In this document: positions 27,660 to 35,633 of the stretch, piece by piece | How positions within the stretch are numbered: position 1 is the first letter of the stretch | Layout of the letters: each line of letters begins with the position of its first letter | The notes under the pieces: generated by a model | What the model saw: the letters and a program-made list of their open reading frames with translations, nothing else | Databases searched by the model: none | Told to the model about the DNA's origin: nothing | DNA from: Beijerinckiaceae bacterium | GTDB taxonomy: Bacteria > Pseudomonadota > Alphaproteobacteria > Rhizobiales > Beijerinckiaceae | Reading direction: 5' to 3' | DNA length: 53,207 bases | NCBI GenBank assembly: GCA_947478405.1 | Contig: CANJVX010000019.1 | Coordinates: 1-53,207, forward strand | Position numbers and translations under genes: made by a program

Positions 27660-28624
27660 GTGGCACACGCATTTCCGGCCTGGGGCATCACCTGCCCGCG
27701 CGCCTCGTCACCAATCGCGAGATCGAAGAGCGCCTTGGTCTTGAAGAGGGATGGATCGAGTCACGTGTTGGAATCCACGCGCGCTATTTCGCACGCGAAG
27801 ATGAAGCCCTCACCGATCTGGCCCTACCTGCCGCACGCATGGCACTCGATGAAGCAGGCTGTCCCGACATAGGCTTTCTTATTCTGGCGACATCAACCCC
27901 CGATCACCTCCTGCCACCATCTGCCCCTCTGCTCGCACATCGGCTTGGTCTGTCTTGCGGGGCGAGCGATCTGGCCGGCGCCTGCGCTGGATTCATCAAT
28001 GCGTTGACTCTGGCTGATAGTCTCGTGCGCGTACAAGGCAAAAGCGTGCTTGTTGTCGCGGCCAATATTTTGTCACGCAGAATCAATCCCGCGGACCCTT
28101 CCACCTCCGCGCTTTTTGCTGATGCGGCAGGCGCCGTTGTCGTCTCGCCAGCATCGGGACACAGCGGCGTGATCGCGGCTGATCTTGTGTCGGATGGCGC
28201 AGGCTATGATCTCATTAACATCCCCGCCGGCGGCAGCCGCAAGCCCTTTGGCAAAGGTCTCGGCGCTGATGAGCTTTACATGCAAATGCCCGATGGTCGC
28301 GGCCTGTTCAGCAAAGCGGTCGACACAATGGTGGGAAGTTCCGCCCGCGTGATGGCACAAGCGGGCGTGAGCGCTGACGACATCACCCATTGGGCGCCCC
28401 ATCAGGCAAACTTGCGTATCACAGCAGCGGTCGAGCGCCGTCTCGGGCTTGATCCGGCGCGGGGCCTCTCCAGCCTGAAAACCTGCGGCAATAGTTCCGC
28501 AGCCACCATTCCCCTCACCCTTTCGACTGCGGGGCGTAACCGCGGGCTCAACCAAGGCGACCTGCTCCTGATGAGTGCGGTGGGTGCTGGCCTCTCAGGT
28601 GGCGCGGTGTTATTTCGTTGGTGA
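27656..28624 (+). CDS. bioZ: BioZ, ketoacyl-ACP synthase III-like enzyme of biotin precursor synthesis
   Basis: The 322-residue protein is a FabH-like thiolase-fold enzyme with the intact triad: Cys at about 110 (A-G-A-C-A-G-F), His at about 249 (W-A-P-H-Q-A-N) and Asn at about 279 (C-G-N-S). Position at the end of bioBFDA identifies it as BioZ rather than housekeeping FabH. In Agrobacterium and Brucella, BioZ is reported to condense glutaryl-CoA with malonyl-ACP to start pimeloyl-ACP synthesis, replacing the BioC-BioH route. No bioC or bioH is present in the window, which agrees. It overlaps bioA by four bases and ends the operon. Confidence 0.92.
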   Translation: MSGTRISGLGHHLPARLVTNREIEERLGLEEGWIESRVGIHARYFAREDEALTDLALPAARMALDEAGCPDIGFLILATSTPDHLLPPSAPLLAHRLGLSCGASDLAGACAGFINALTLADSLVRVQGKSVLVVAANILSRRINPADPSTSALFADAAGAVVVSPASGHSGVIAADLVSDGAGYDLINIPAGGSRKPFGKGLGADELYMQMPDGRGLFSKAVDTMVGSSARVMAQAGVSADDITHWAPHQANLRITAAVERRLGLDPARGLSSLKTCGNSSAATIPLTLSTAGRNRGLNQGDLLLMSAVGAGLSGGAVLFRW

Positions 28625-28643
28625 TAGTTTGACTGACGCAAGT

Positions 28644-28658
28644 TTTGCCAATGGCAAA
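28644..28658. promoter_or_regulatory. Perfect dyad upstream of the BMP-family gene
   Basis: TTTGCC-AAT-GGCAAA is a perfect 6-bp dyad with a 3-base centre, 20 bp after bioZ and about 90 bp before the BMP-family gene. Its size fits an operator for a dimeric repressor or activator. It has no T-run and is too short for a good terminator. Confidence 0.3.
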
Positions 28659-28697
28659 CAGCATTTGAATGCAGCAGAATTATCGCAGCATTTTAAC

Positions 28698-28721
28698 GAG
28701 CCCTGATTGGTCGGGCTCTTT
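28698..28721 (+). terminator. Candidate terminator after the bio operon
   Basis: GAGCCC and GGGCTC are separated by nine bases and followed by TTTC. The stem is six GC-rich pairs and the T-run is weak. It would separate the bio operon from the BMP-family gene, whose start is about 30 bp further on. Confidence 0.4.
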
Positions 28722-28748
28722 CACCTAATCGAGCCAAGGGCAGGTTCC

Positions 28749-29819
28749 ATGAATAGCTTAATCAAACTCGCTGCAGCGGTCGTTGCTTGTGTGGGTCTGG
28801 CGAGCAGCGCGGGGGCTGCCGAAAAGCTAAAAGTCGGCTTCGTTTACGTGGGCCCCATCGGCGACCACGGCTATTCCTATCAGCATGAGCAGGGACGTCT
28901 GGCCCTGCAAAAGGCTTTAGGCGACAAGATCGAGACGACCTTCCTCGAAAACGTGCCGGAAAATGACAGCGAGCGTTCCATCGAGCAGCTTGCCCGCGCT
29001 GGTCACAAGTTGATCTTCACGACTTCTTTCGGCTTCATGGAACCGACGCTGCGCGTGGCCCGCAAATATCCGAACCTGCGGTTCGAACATGCCACCGGCT
29101 ACAAGCGCGCCGACAATGTCGCGACCTATTCGGCCCGGTTCTATGAAGGCCGCTATGTACAGGGCGTGATTGCCGGCAAGGTCACCAAGACCAATACGGT
29201 CGGCTATATCGCAGCCTATCCGATCCCCGAAGTGATCGGCGGCATCAATGCCTTCTATCTCGGCGCCAAGTCGGTCAATCCGAACATCAAGATCAAGATC
29301 GTCTGGGCCAACACTTGGTATGATCCCGGCAAGGAAGCGGAAGCCGCCAAGGCTCTGCTGGCGCAGGGCGCCGACATTCTTGCCCAGCACACAGATTCAG
29401 CCGCCCCCATGCAGGAAGCCCAAAAGGCCGGTAAATTCGCCTTCGGCCAGGCCTCTGACATGATCAAGTTCGGCCCGAAGGCCCAGCTCACCGCCACGAC
29501 CAACAATTGGGCGGGCTATTACATCGAGCGCACCCAGCTCGCGCTGGACGGCAAGTGGAAGACCGGCGACGTTTGGGGCGGCATCGGCGCTAAAATGATC
29601 ATCATGGCGCCCTTCACAAATATGCAGGCTGACGTGACGGCACTGGCCGAAAAAACTATTGTCGAAATCAGCTCAGGCGCGCTCTTGCCCTTTGCCTGCC
29701 CGGTCGCTGATCAGGCTGGCAAGACAGTCGAATGCAAGGGCGGCGAGGGCCTCTCAGACGAGCAGATCCTCAGCATGAACTGGTATGTTCAGGGCATCGA
29801 GGACAAGGTGCCGCAATAG
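28749..29819 (+). CDS. BMP-family (PnrA-like) ABC transporter substrate-binding protein, orphan
   Basis: The 356-residue protein has a Sec signal peptide (M-N-S-L-I-K-L-A-A-A-V-V-A, cleavage near A-G-A-A) and then the BMP/PnrA fold: K-V-G-F-V-Y-V-G-P-I-G-D-H-G-Y-S near 29-44 and D-S-A-A-P near 218. Characterised relatives bind nucleosides or purines and feed an ABC importer. There is no lipobox cysteine, so it is a soluble periplasmic protein. No permease or ATPase gene follows; the next gene is a TauD-type dioxygenase 128 bp away. The start is the ATG at 28749 with GGCAGG upstream; an upstream TTG in frame lies inside a terminator-like hairpin. Confidence 0.9.
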   Translation: MNSLIKLAAAVVACVGLASSAGAAEKLKVGFVYVGPIGDHGYSYQHEQGRLALQKALGDKIETTFLENVPENDSERSIEQLARAGHKLIFTTSFGFMEPTLRVARKYPNLRFEHATGYKRADNVATYSARFYEGRYVQGVIAGKVTKTNTVGYIAAYPIPEVIGGINAFYLGAKSVNPNIKIKIVWANTWYDPGKEAEAAKALLAQGADILAQHTDSAAPMQEAQKAGKFAFGQASDMIKFGPKAQLTATTNNWAGYYIERTQLALDGKWKTGDVWGGIGAKMIIMAPFTNMQADVTALAEKTIVEISSGALLPFACPVADQAGKTVECKGGEGLSDEQILSMNWYVQGIEDKVPQ

Positions 29820-29947
29820 CAATGGCTTAGAACTGGATACCGGCCTTGTCTTTGGGCTGGTCAAAGAGTGCGCCGGGTTGCAAGCAAGGCTGCGCCTCGC
29901 TAACCTGATCCTCAGGCCAATAAGAATCCGGTCAACGGGAGGAAATT

Positions 29948-30769
29948 ATGACAGTTTCGGTGAAGCCCCTCGACGCACCTCTTGGCGCGGAGATTGTCGG
30001 GCTCGACGTGCGCAACATCACGCCCGAAGATTCCAAGACCATTCTGGACGCCTTCAACCAATATCATGTGCTCGTCGTCCACGGGCCGACCATCAATGAC
30101 GATGAACTCGTTGAGTTCGGCAAGGTGTTCGGGCATATCGAAAAGGCCCGCAAGAAGTCGCCTCTGTCGCACCGCGACGATATTATGGTGATCTCCAACA
30201 TCCGCGAAAACGGCGAGCTGGTTGGCTCCCTTCCCGATGGCGAGATGGATTTCCATTTTGATCGCATCCATCAGGTCCAGCCCTGCAAGGGCGCGGCGCT
30301 ACATGGTCTGGAAATCCCCTCGGAGGGTGGCGACACCTGCTTTGCCAATATGGTGCGCGCTTATGAGACGCTGCCCGAGGCGACGAAAAAGCGCATTGAA
30401 GGCCTGAAGGCGCTCAACACTTTCACCTATGGCGCGACCAAGCCGGATGGCAAGAATGAACTCGGCCCCCATGCCATTCATCCCATTGTGCGGCGCATTC
30501 CAGAAACCGGCAAAAAGTCTCTCTATGTCTGCCGCCTGATGACGGACCATATTGTCGACATGCCAGCTGACGAAAGCCGCGCGCTGATCAACGAACTCTG
30601 CGATCACATTGAAAACACGGGCCTGATTTACGCGCATCAGTGGAAAGTTGGCGACATTATCGTCTGGGACAATCGCTGCACCAGCCATGCGCGCACCGAC
30701 TTCTCCGATAAGGAACGCCGCCTCATGAAGCGCGTCACCATCGGCGATACGGTGCCCCCGCTTCAATAA
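29948..30769 (+). CDS. TauD/TfdA family Fe(II)/2-oxoglutarate-dependent dioxygenase
   Basis: The 273-residue enzyme has the iron-binding facial triad of the family: H-x-D at about 103/105 (F-H-F-D) and the distal His at about 247 (T-S-H-A-R-T). R-R-L-M-K-R near the C-terminus contains the usual 2-oxoglutarate-binding arginine. Family members hydroxylate sulfonates such as taurine, aryloxyalkanoates, sulfate esters and others, so the substrate is open. GGGAGG precedes the ATG. It has its own strong terminator, so it is a separate unit from the Mo hydroxylase/Sox run that begins about 160 bp downstream, though the two may be functionally linked. Confidence 0.9.
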   Translation: MTVSVKPLDAPLGAEIVGLDVRNITPEDSKTILDAFNQYHVLVVHGPTINDDELVEFGKVFGHIEKARKKSPLSHRDDIMVISNIRENGELVGSLPDGEMDFHFDRIHQVQPCKGAALHGLEIPSEGGDTCFANMVRAYETLPEATKKRIEGLKALNTFTYGATKPDGKNELGPHAIHPIVRRIPETGKKSLYVCRLMTDHIVDMPADESRALINELCDHIENTGLIYAHQWKVGDIIVWDNRCTSHARTDFSDKERRLMKRVTIGDTVPPLQ

Positions 30770-30796
30770 GCTTCACAATTCCGTTTAGGGAAAAAC

Positions 30797-30826
30797 ACGC
30801 GCCCGGTTTTCCGGGCGCGTATTTTT
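30797..30826 (+). terminator. Intrinsic terminator after the TauD-type gene
   Basis: A perfect 10-bp GC-rich stem (ACGCGCCCGG / CCGGGCGCGT) with a TTTT loop is followed by ATTTTT. This is a textbook Rho-independent terminator, 27 bp past the stop codon. Confidence 0.88.
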
Positions 30827-30926
30827 ATGGCGGAGTCCTGCAATTCTTGTAATCTCACGCCCAACGGTGGAGCCAGCCAGAACAATCGGCACTCCGCCTC
30901 CAAGCCAGCACCATCGGGAGGGATGA

Positions 30927-31415
30927 ATGGCGCGCCTGAACATCAACGGCAAAATTCATAATATTGACGTCGAGCCAGACACACCTTTGCTCTGGGCCAT
31001 CCGCGAACAGATCGGCCTGACCGGCACGAAATATGGCTGTGGCGTTGCTGCATGCGGTGCTTGCACCGTGCATGTAGATGGCGTGCCGACGCGCTCCTGC
31101 TCGCTCCCTGTGAGCTCTTTCACCGAGAAGCAGAAGATCGTGACGATTGAAGGTCTGTCCAAGACAGTCACTCACCCCATCCAGAAAGCTTGGCTTGAAC
31201 TCGATGTGCCCCAATGCGGCTATTGCCAGTCCGGCCAGATCATGGCCGCTGCCGCTTTGCTTGTGAAACATCCCGAGCCGACCGATGCGCAGATCAATGA
31301 AGAAATGACCAATATCTGCCGCTGCGGCACCTACAACCGCATTCGCGCGGGCGTGAAACTCGCCGCTAAAAATGCCAAGGGTGCGAAGAGCAACAACAAA
31401 GCGCAGCGCGCTTGA
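30927..31415 (+). CDS. 2Fe-2S subunit of an IorA-type molybdenum hydroxylase
   Basis: The 162-residue protein is the small subunit of a two-subunit molybdenum hydroxylase of the isoquinoline 1-oxidoreductase/aldehyde oxidase type. Cluster-binding cysteines are at about 38, 43, 46 and 58 (C-G-V-A-A-C-G-A-C) and at 97, 100, 131 and 133 (C-G-Y-C, C-R-C). It has no signal peptide although its partner has a Tat signal, so it is presumably exported folded and bound to that partner. GGGAGGG lies just upstream of the ATG. The lysine- and asparagine-rich tail ends 17 bp before the large subunit gene. It is the first gene of the run that ends with soxA. Confidence 0.9.
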   Translation: MARLNINGKIHNIDVEPDTPLLWAIREQIGLTGTKYGCGVAACGACTVHVDGVPTRSCSLPVSSFTEKQKIVTIEGLSKTVTHPIQKAWLELDVPQCGYCQSGQIMAAAALLVKHPEPTDAQINEEMTNICRCGTYNRIRAGVKLAAKNAKGAKSNNKAQRA

Positions 31416-31432
31416 ACACGGGGAGGAATGAC

Positions 31433-33604
31433 ATGACGATTGCGCAAAAACTTTCGCGTCGCGGCTTTCTTGCCGGCGCTGCTGTGGCCACAGGCGGACT
31501 CTCCATTGGCTTTCATATTCCCACCGCCGAAGCGGCTGTTGGTGACACGCCTGAAATCAATGCCTGGGTTGTTGTGAAACCAGACGACACGGTGGTGATC
31601 CGTGTGGCGCGTGTTGAAATGGGCCAAGGCACACTCACAGGCCTCGCCCAGCTTGTGGCCGAAGAACTCGATGCGGATTGGTCGAAAGTGACGACCGAAT
31701 ATCCGACACCGGGTCAGAATGTGGCGCGCAAGCGCATCTGGGGTGATTTCCAGACAGCCGGCTCGCGCGGTATTCGCGGTTCCGAAGATTACGTGCGCAA
31801 GGGCGGCGCTGCGGCGCGCCTCATGCTGATGCAGGCAGCTGCCAATCAGTGGAAAGTGCCGGTTGGCGAAGTCACCACCAGCAAAGGTGTGATCACGCAC
31901 AAGGCCTCGGGCCGCTCCTTGCGATATGGCAAAGTGGCGCTGGCAGCGGGCAAGCTCGAAGCGCCCAAGGATGTGAAGATCAAAGATCCGAAAGATTGGA
32001 CCATTGCTGGCAAGCCGCTGCCGCGTCTTGACACCAAAATGAAGCTCGATGGTTCGCAGATCTATTCCATCGATTTCAAAATGCCGGGCATGCTGAATGC
32101 TGCGATCAAGGAAACACCTGTGCCGGGTGGCAAGGTGAAAAGCTTTGATGCCGCCAAAGCCGAGAAAATGCGCGGCGTCAAAAAGGTTCTGGTGATTGAT
32201 GGCAATGCCGTCGTCGTCGTCGCCGACACATGGTACCGCGCCAAGACCGCGCTCGATGCGGTGAACATCGTCTGGGATGAAGGTGCGAACGCTTCTGTCT
32301 CGACAGCATCCATCAAGGCCATGCTGACCGAAGGTCTCGATGCCAAGCAGGCATTTGTCGGCAACAAGAAAGGCGATGTCGAAACCGCCATTGCCGGCGC
32401 GACCAAGAAAGTGGAAGCGGTCTATCGCTATCCCTACCAGCACCACATGACCATGGAGCCCATGAACGCCACGGCGCAATGGACACCTGAAAAGTGCTTG
32501 GTGTGGACCTCGACGCAAAATGCCGAAGCTGCCCTTGCCACAGCGGTGCCGGCCTCCGGCCTGCCGATTGAAAAATGCGATGTCATCCGCATGAATCTGG
32601 GCGGCGGTTTTGGTCGACGCTCCTCGAGCCACGACTATGTGCGCCAGACCGTGCTCGTTGCCAAGGAAATGCCCGGCACGCCTGTGAAACTCATCTGGTC
32701 ACGCGAGCAGGATGTCACGCATGGCACCTATCATCCCACCACTATGTGCAAGCTCACAGGTGCGCTGGATGACAAGGGCAATGTGGTGGGCCTGCATATG
32801 CGCATTTCCGGCCAGTCCATTCTGGCAGGACTTCGTCCCGAAGCGCTTGTCGAAGGGCGTGATCCCGGCACATTCCAGGGTCTCAATGCGCAGGGGCCGG
32901 AAGGTCAGTTTGGCTATGAGATTCCAAACCTGCTCGTTGATCATGCGATGCGCAACCCGCCCTTCCGTCCGGGTTTCTGGCGTGGTGTGAACAACAACCA
33001 GAACTCGATCTATCTGGAATGTTTCATCGATGAGATGGCGCATGCCGCCGGACAAGATCCGCTCGAATTCCGCCGCAAGATGATGAAGAATTATCCGAAA
33101 CATCTGGCGGTGCTGAATACGGTTGCGGAGAAATCGGGCTGGGGCAAACCCACAGCACCGGGCGTCTTCCGCGGCATTTCGCAACATATGGGCTATGGCT
33201 CTTATGTCGCCGCTGTGGCTGAAGTCTCGGTCAGCGACAAGGGTGCGTTGAAAATCCATCGCATTGTTGCTGCCACCGATTGCGGCCATGTCGTTAATCC
33301 GCAGCAAGTTGCAGCCCAGATCGAAGGTTCTTTTGCCTATGGTTTGTCCGCACTTCTCTACGGCGAAATGACAGTCAAGAATGGCCGCATGGAGCAGGAA
33401 AACTTCGACACTTACGAAGTGATGAAAATGGCCGACATGCCGCCAGTGGAATCCTACCCCGTTCCCTCGGGCGGATTCTGGGGCGGTGTGGGCGAACCGA
33501 CGATTTTCGTCGCAGCCCCTGCCGTGCTCAATGCGATCTTTGCCGCAACCGGCAAGCGCCTGCGCGATGTGCCGTTGAAAAACTTCGACCTGCGCAAGGC
33601 TTGA
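31433..33604 (+). CDS. Tat-exported molybdopterin-binding large subunit, IorB-type
   Basis: The 723-residue catalytic subunit opens with a Tat signal, L-S-R-R-G-F-L-A-G followed by a hydrophobic stretch and A-E-A-A, so it acts in the periplasm. It has the IorB arrangement of the Mo hydroxylase domains, with G-G-G-F-G-R-R in the middle and the catalytic-base motif G-V-G-E-P with Glu at about 688, so it should be active. The ATG at 31433 has GGGGAGGAA upstream; a TTG 21 bases earlier is not needed. No FAD subunit is encoded; such two-subunit enzymes usually pass electrons to a c-type cytochrome, and one follows after 3 bp. The substrate (aldehyde, N-heterocycle or other) is unknown. Confidence 0.9.
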   Translation: MTIAQKLSRRGFLAGAAVATGGLSIGFHIPTAEAAVGDTPEINAWVVVKPDDTVVIRVARVEMGQGTLTGLAQLVAEELDADWSKVTTEYPTPGQNVARKRIWGDFQTAGSRGIRGSEDYVRKGGAAARLMLMQAAANQWKVPVGEVTTSKGVITHKASGRSLRYGKVALAAGKLEAPKDVKIKDPKDWTIAGKPLPRLDTKMKLDGSQIYSIDFKMPGMLNAAIKETPVPGGKVKSFDAAKAEKMRGVKKVLVIDGNAVVVVADTWYRAKTALDAVNIVWDEGANASVSTASIKAMLTEGLDAKQAFVGNKKGDVETAIAGATKKVEAVYRYPYQHHMTMEPMNATAQWTPEKCLVWTSTQNAEAALATAVPASGLPIEKCDVIRMNLGGGFGRRSSSHDYVRQTVLVAKEMPGTPVKLIWSREQDVTHGTYHPTTMCKLTGALDDKGNVVGLHMRISGQSILAGLRPEALVEGRDPGTFQGLNAQGPEGQFGYEIPNLLVDHAMRNPPFRPGFWRGVNNNQNSIYLECFIDEMAHAAGQDPLEFRRKMMKNYPKHLAVLNTVAEKSGWGKPTAPGVFRGISQHMGYGSYVAAVAEVSVSDKGALKIHRIVAATDCGHVVNPQQVAAQIEGSFAYGLSALLYGEMTVKNGRMEQENFDTYEVMKMADMPPVESYPVPSGGFWGGVGEPTIFVAAPAVLNAIFAATGKRLRDVPLKNFDLRKA

Positions 33605-33607
33605 TCC

Positions 33608-33940
33608 ATGAAGGAGCGAAAGACATTTCGCTTCGCGACGACAACAGGAGGAGCGCTTACAGCGCTCCTCTTCTGCCTTTGCGGCTCTTCACTTGCAGCG
33701 CCGCAAGATGTTTCCCAATCGCCGCCCGGCGCATCGGCCTGCCTTAGCTGCCACGGTGCGGGCGAAACAGAACTACCCTCTTTAAAAGCTCTCTCCGCGC
33801 TCGACATTGAAACCGCCATGGATGCGTTTCGCACTGGCGCGCGCGACGCCACACTGATGAACCGCATCGCCAAAGGTTTCACGCCGGAAGAATCGCGCGC
33901 CATCGCGCAATGGCTTACCACACAGGGGCGCGCCCCATGA
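33608..33940 (+). CDS. Small exported mono-heme cytochrome c
   Basis: The 110-residue protein has an N-terminal signal (hydrophobic from about 14 to 30) and one heme-binding site C-L-S-C-H at about 45-49; a methionine in T-L-M-N-R may be the distal ligand. It fits the small cytochrome subunit of flavocytochrome c sulfide dehydrogenase (FccA), because the next gene is FccB-like and overlaps it by ATGA. It could equally be the electron acceptor of the Mo hydroxylase encoded 3 bp upstream. Its position between the two enzymes allows it to serve both. The family is clear; the partner is inferred. Confidence 0.85.
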   Translation: MKERKTFRFATTTGGALTALLFCLCGSSLAAPQDVSQSPPGASACLSCHGAGETELPSLKALSALDIETAMDAFRTGARDATLMNRIAKGFTPEESRAIAQWLTTQGRAP

Positions 33941-35184
33941 GCCTCACACGCCGCACACTTCTCGCCTCTTCCGCCGCAGCACTTGCCGCGCCCGCTTTGG
34001 CGCAGACGCAAGGCAAAATCGTGGTGATCGGTGGCGGCTTTGGCGGCGCCTCTGCCGCGCGCTTCCTTCACCGGATGGGGCTCGACGTCACGCTGATCGA
34101 GCCCAATGCGCAATATATTTCCTGCCCGTTTAGCAATTCAGTCATTGCGGGGCTTCGTGATCTGTCTCAGCAGACTTTCACTTATGCGGCATTGGAGCGC
34201 CAAGGCATTCGCTTGGTGCGGCAGATGGCGAGTCAAATCAACACGTCTGTGCGCCGCGTAACTTTGGCTGACGGCGTGATGATTTCTTATGATCGTCTCG
34301 TGCTTGCACCCGGCATTGATCTCAATTTCGAAGCCCTGCCCGGCTATGATGAAGCCGCCAGCAACCTCATGCCGCATGCGTGGAAAGCGGGTGCACAGAC
34401 CATGCTGTTGCGCCAGCAACTTGAAGCCATGGATGATGGCGGCACGGTCATTATTTCTGCGCCTGCCAATCCCTTCCGCTGCCCGCCCGGACCTTATGAA
34501 CGCGCCAGCCTCATTGCCTGGTATCTTAAAAACAACAAGCCGAGGTCGAAATTGCTGATCCTTGATTCCAAGGATGCTTTTTCGAAACAATCGCTCTTCA
34601 CTGCAGCGTGGAAAGAGATTTATGGCGACCGCGTCGAATGGATCGGTCTCTCGGGCGGCGGCAAAGTCACTGAGGTGAAGGCGAAAGAGAAAATCTTCGT
34701 CACCGAATTCGGCGAACATAAAGCAGATGTGGGCAATGTCATTCCTCCGCAACGCGCCGGAAAAATTGCGATCAGCGCAGGCATTGCCGACCAGACAGGC
34801 TGGTGCCCGATTGATCCTGTAACGTTTGAAGCCAAACTAGCGCCCCATATTCATGTCATCGGCGATGCTTGTGTGGGTGGCGGCATGCCGAAATCAGCTT
34901 TTTCGGCCAATGCACAAGCCAAAGCCTGTGCGCAAGCGGTGGCGGCTTTGTTGCGCGGAGACAATCCTGTCGAGCCCAAACTCGTCAACACCTGCTATTC
35001 GCTGGTGAAGCCTGACTATGGCATTTCGGTTGCAGGCGTTTATGCGCCAGCCAAAGGTCTGCTTGCCGATGTGCAAGGGGCTGGCGGCGTAAGTGCTGCC
35101 AATGCGCCTGCCAGCGTGCGTGCGGCTGAAGCGCAATATGCCGAAGGCTGGTACAAGACCATCACGCAGGAAGTGTTCGGCTGA
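33937..35184 (+). CDS. fccB: FccB-like flavoprotein (sulfide dehydrogenase flavoprotein subunit family)
   Basis: The 415-residue flavoprotein has a Tat signal (L-T-R-R-T-L-L-A-S) and the dinucleotide-binding motif G-G-G-F-G-G at about 32-37. It aligns well, from memory, with the Allochromatium FccB sequence. The covalent FAD cysteine is in Y-I-S-C-P-F-S-N (Cys at about 63), and the redox-active pair is in F-R-C-P-P-G-P-Y-E (about 182) and G-W-C-P-I-D (about 290), so all key residues are kept. Family members oxidise sulfide to sulfur, or act as SoxF to stimulate the Sox system. The start is the ATG overlapping the cytochrome stop; it overlaps soxX by one base. Confidence 0.9.
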   Translation: MSLTRRTLLASSAAALAAPALAQTQGKIVVIGGGFGGASAARFLHRMGLDVTLIEPNAQYISCPFSNSVIAGLRDLSQQTFTYAALERQGIRLVRQMASQINTSVRRVTLADGVMISYDRLVLAPGIDLNFEALPGYDEAASNLMPHAWKAGAQTMLLRQQLEAMDDGGTVIISAPANPFRCPPGPYERASLIAWYLKNNKPRSKLLILDSKDAFSKQSLFTAAWKEIYGDRVEWIGLSGGGKVTEVKAKEKIFVTEFGEHKADVGNVIPPQRAGKIAISAGIADQTGWCPIDPVTFEAKLAPHIHVIGDACVGGGMPKSAFSANAQAKACAQAVAALLRGDNPVEPKLVNTCYSLVKPDYGISVAGVYAPAKGLLADVQGAGGVSAANAPASVRAAEAQYAEGWYKTITQEVFG

Positions 35185-35633
35185 TGTGGCGCGTGTTGGG
35201 ATTACTGGCGGTGCTGGTGAGCTTTGACGCCACCGCGCAGACTCCTGTGCCCTATCGCATCGAGAATGGCGCCATTGCACAACCGCTCACGGGGGTGAAA
35301 GGCGATCCCGCCAAAGGCCGTGCCATTGTCGTCGAGCGACAAAAGGGCCTCTGCCTGCTCTGCCATTCCGGCCCCTTTCCGGAAGAGCGTTTTCAGGGCG
35401 ATCTCGCGCCAAGCCTTGTGGGCACAGGATCGCGCCTGAGCGAGGGCGAAATTCGCTTGCGCATGGTCGATAGCACCAAAGTGAATGAAAAAACGATCAT
35501 GCCGCCCTATTATAAGACCGAGGGGCTTGAGCGTGTCGCCGCCAATTACAAGGGCAAGACTTTGCTCTCGGCCCAAGAGATCGAAGATGTCATTGCCTTT
35601 CTCGTCAGCCTGAAAGACGACACGCAGAAATGA
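35184..35633 (+). CDS. soxX: SoxX, mono-heme c-type cytochrome of the Sox system
   Basis: SoxX pairs with SoxA to couple thiosulfate, or another sulfur substrate, to the carrier SoxYZ. The 149-residue protein has a Sec signal ending A-T-A-Q, heme site C-L-L-C-H at about 57-61 and a likely distal methionine in K-T-I-M-P-P-Y-Y at about 106, the usual SoxX pattern. It starts on the base that ends fccB (TGATG) and overlaps the SoxY gene by ATGA. Here soxX and soxA are separated by soxY and soxZ, an X-Y-Z-A order that also occurs in other bacteria. Confidence 0.92.
   Translation: MWRVLGLLAVLVSFDATAQTPVPYRIENGAIAQPLTGVKGDPAKGRAIVVERQKGLCLLCHSGPFPEERFQGDLAPSLVGTGSRLSEGEIRLRMVDSTKVNEKTIMPPYYKTEGLERVAANYKGKTLLSAQEIEDVIAFLVSLKDDTQK

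Noticed and set aside
31331-32632. 433-codon reverse-strand open frame opposite the Mo large subunit
   Set aside because: It lies antisense to a clearly real gene with intact motifs, and its composition is that of a mirror frame.
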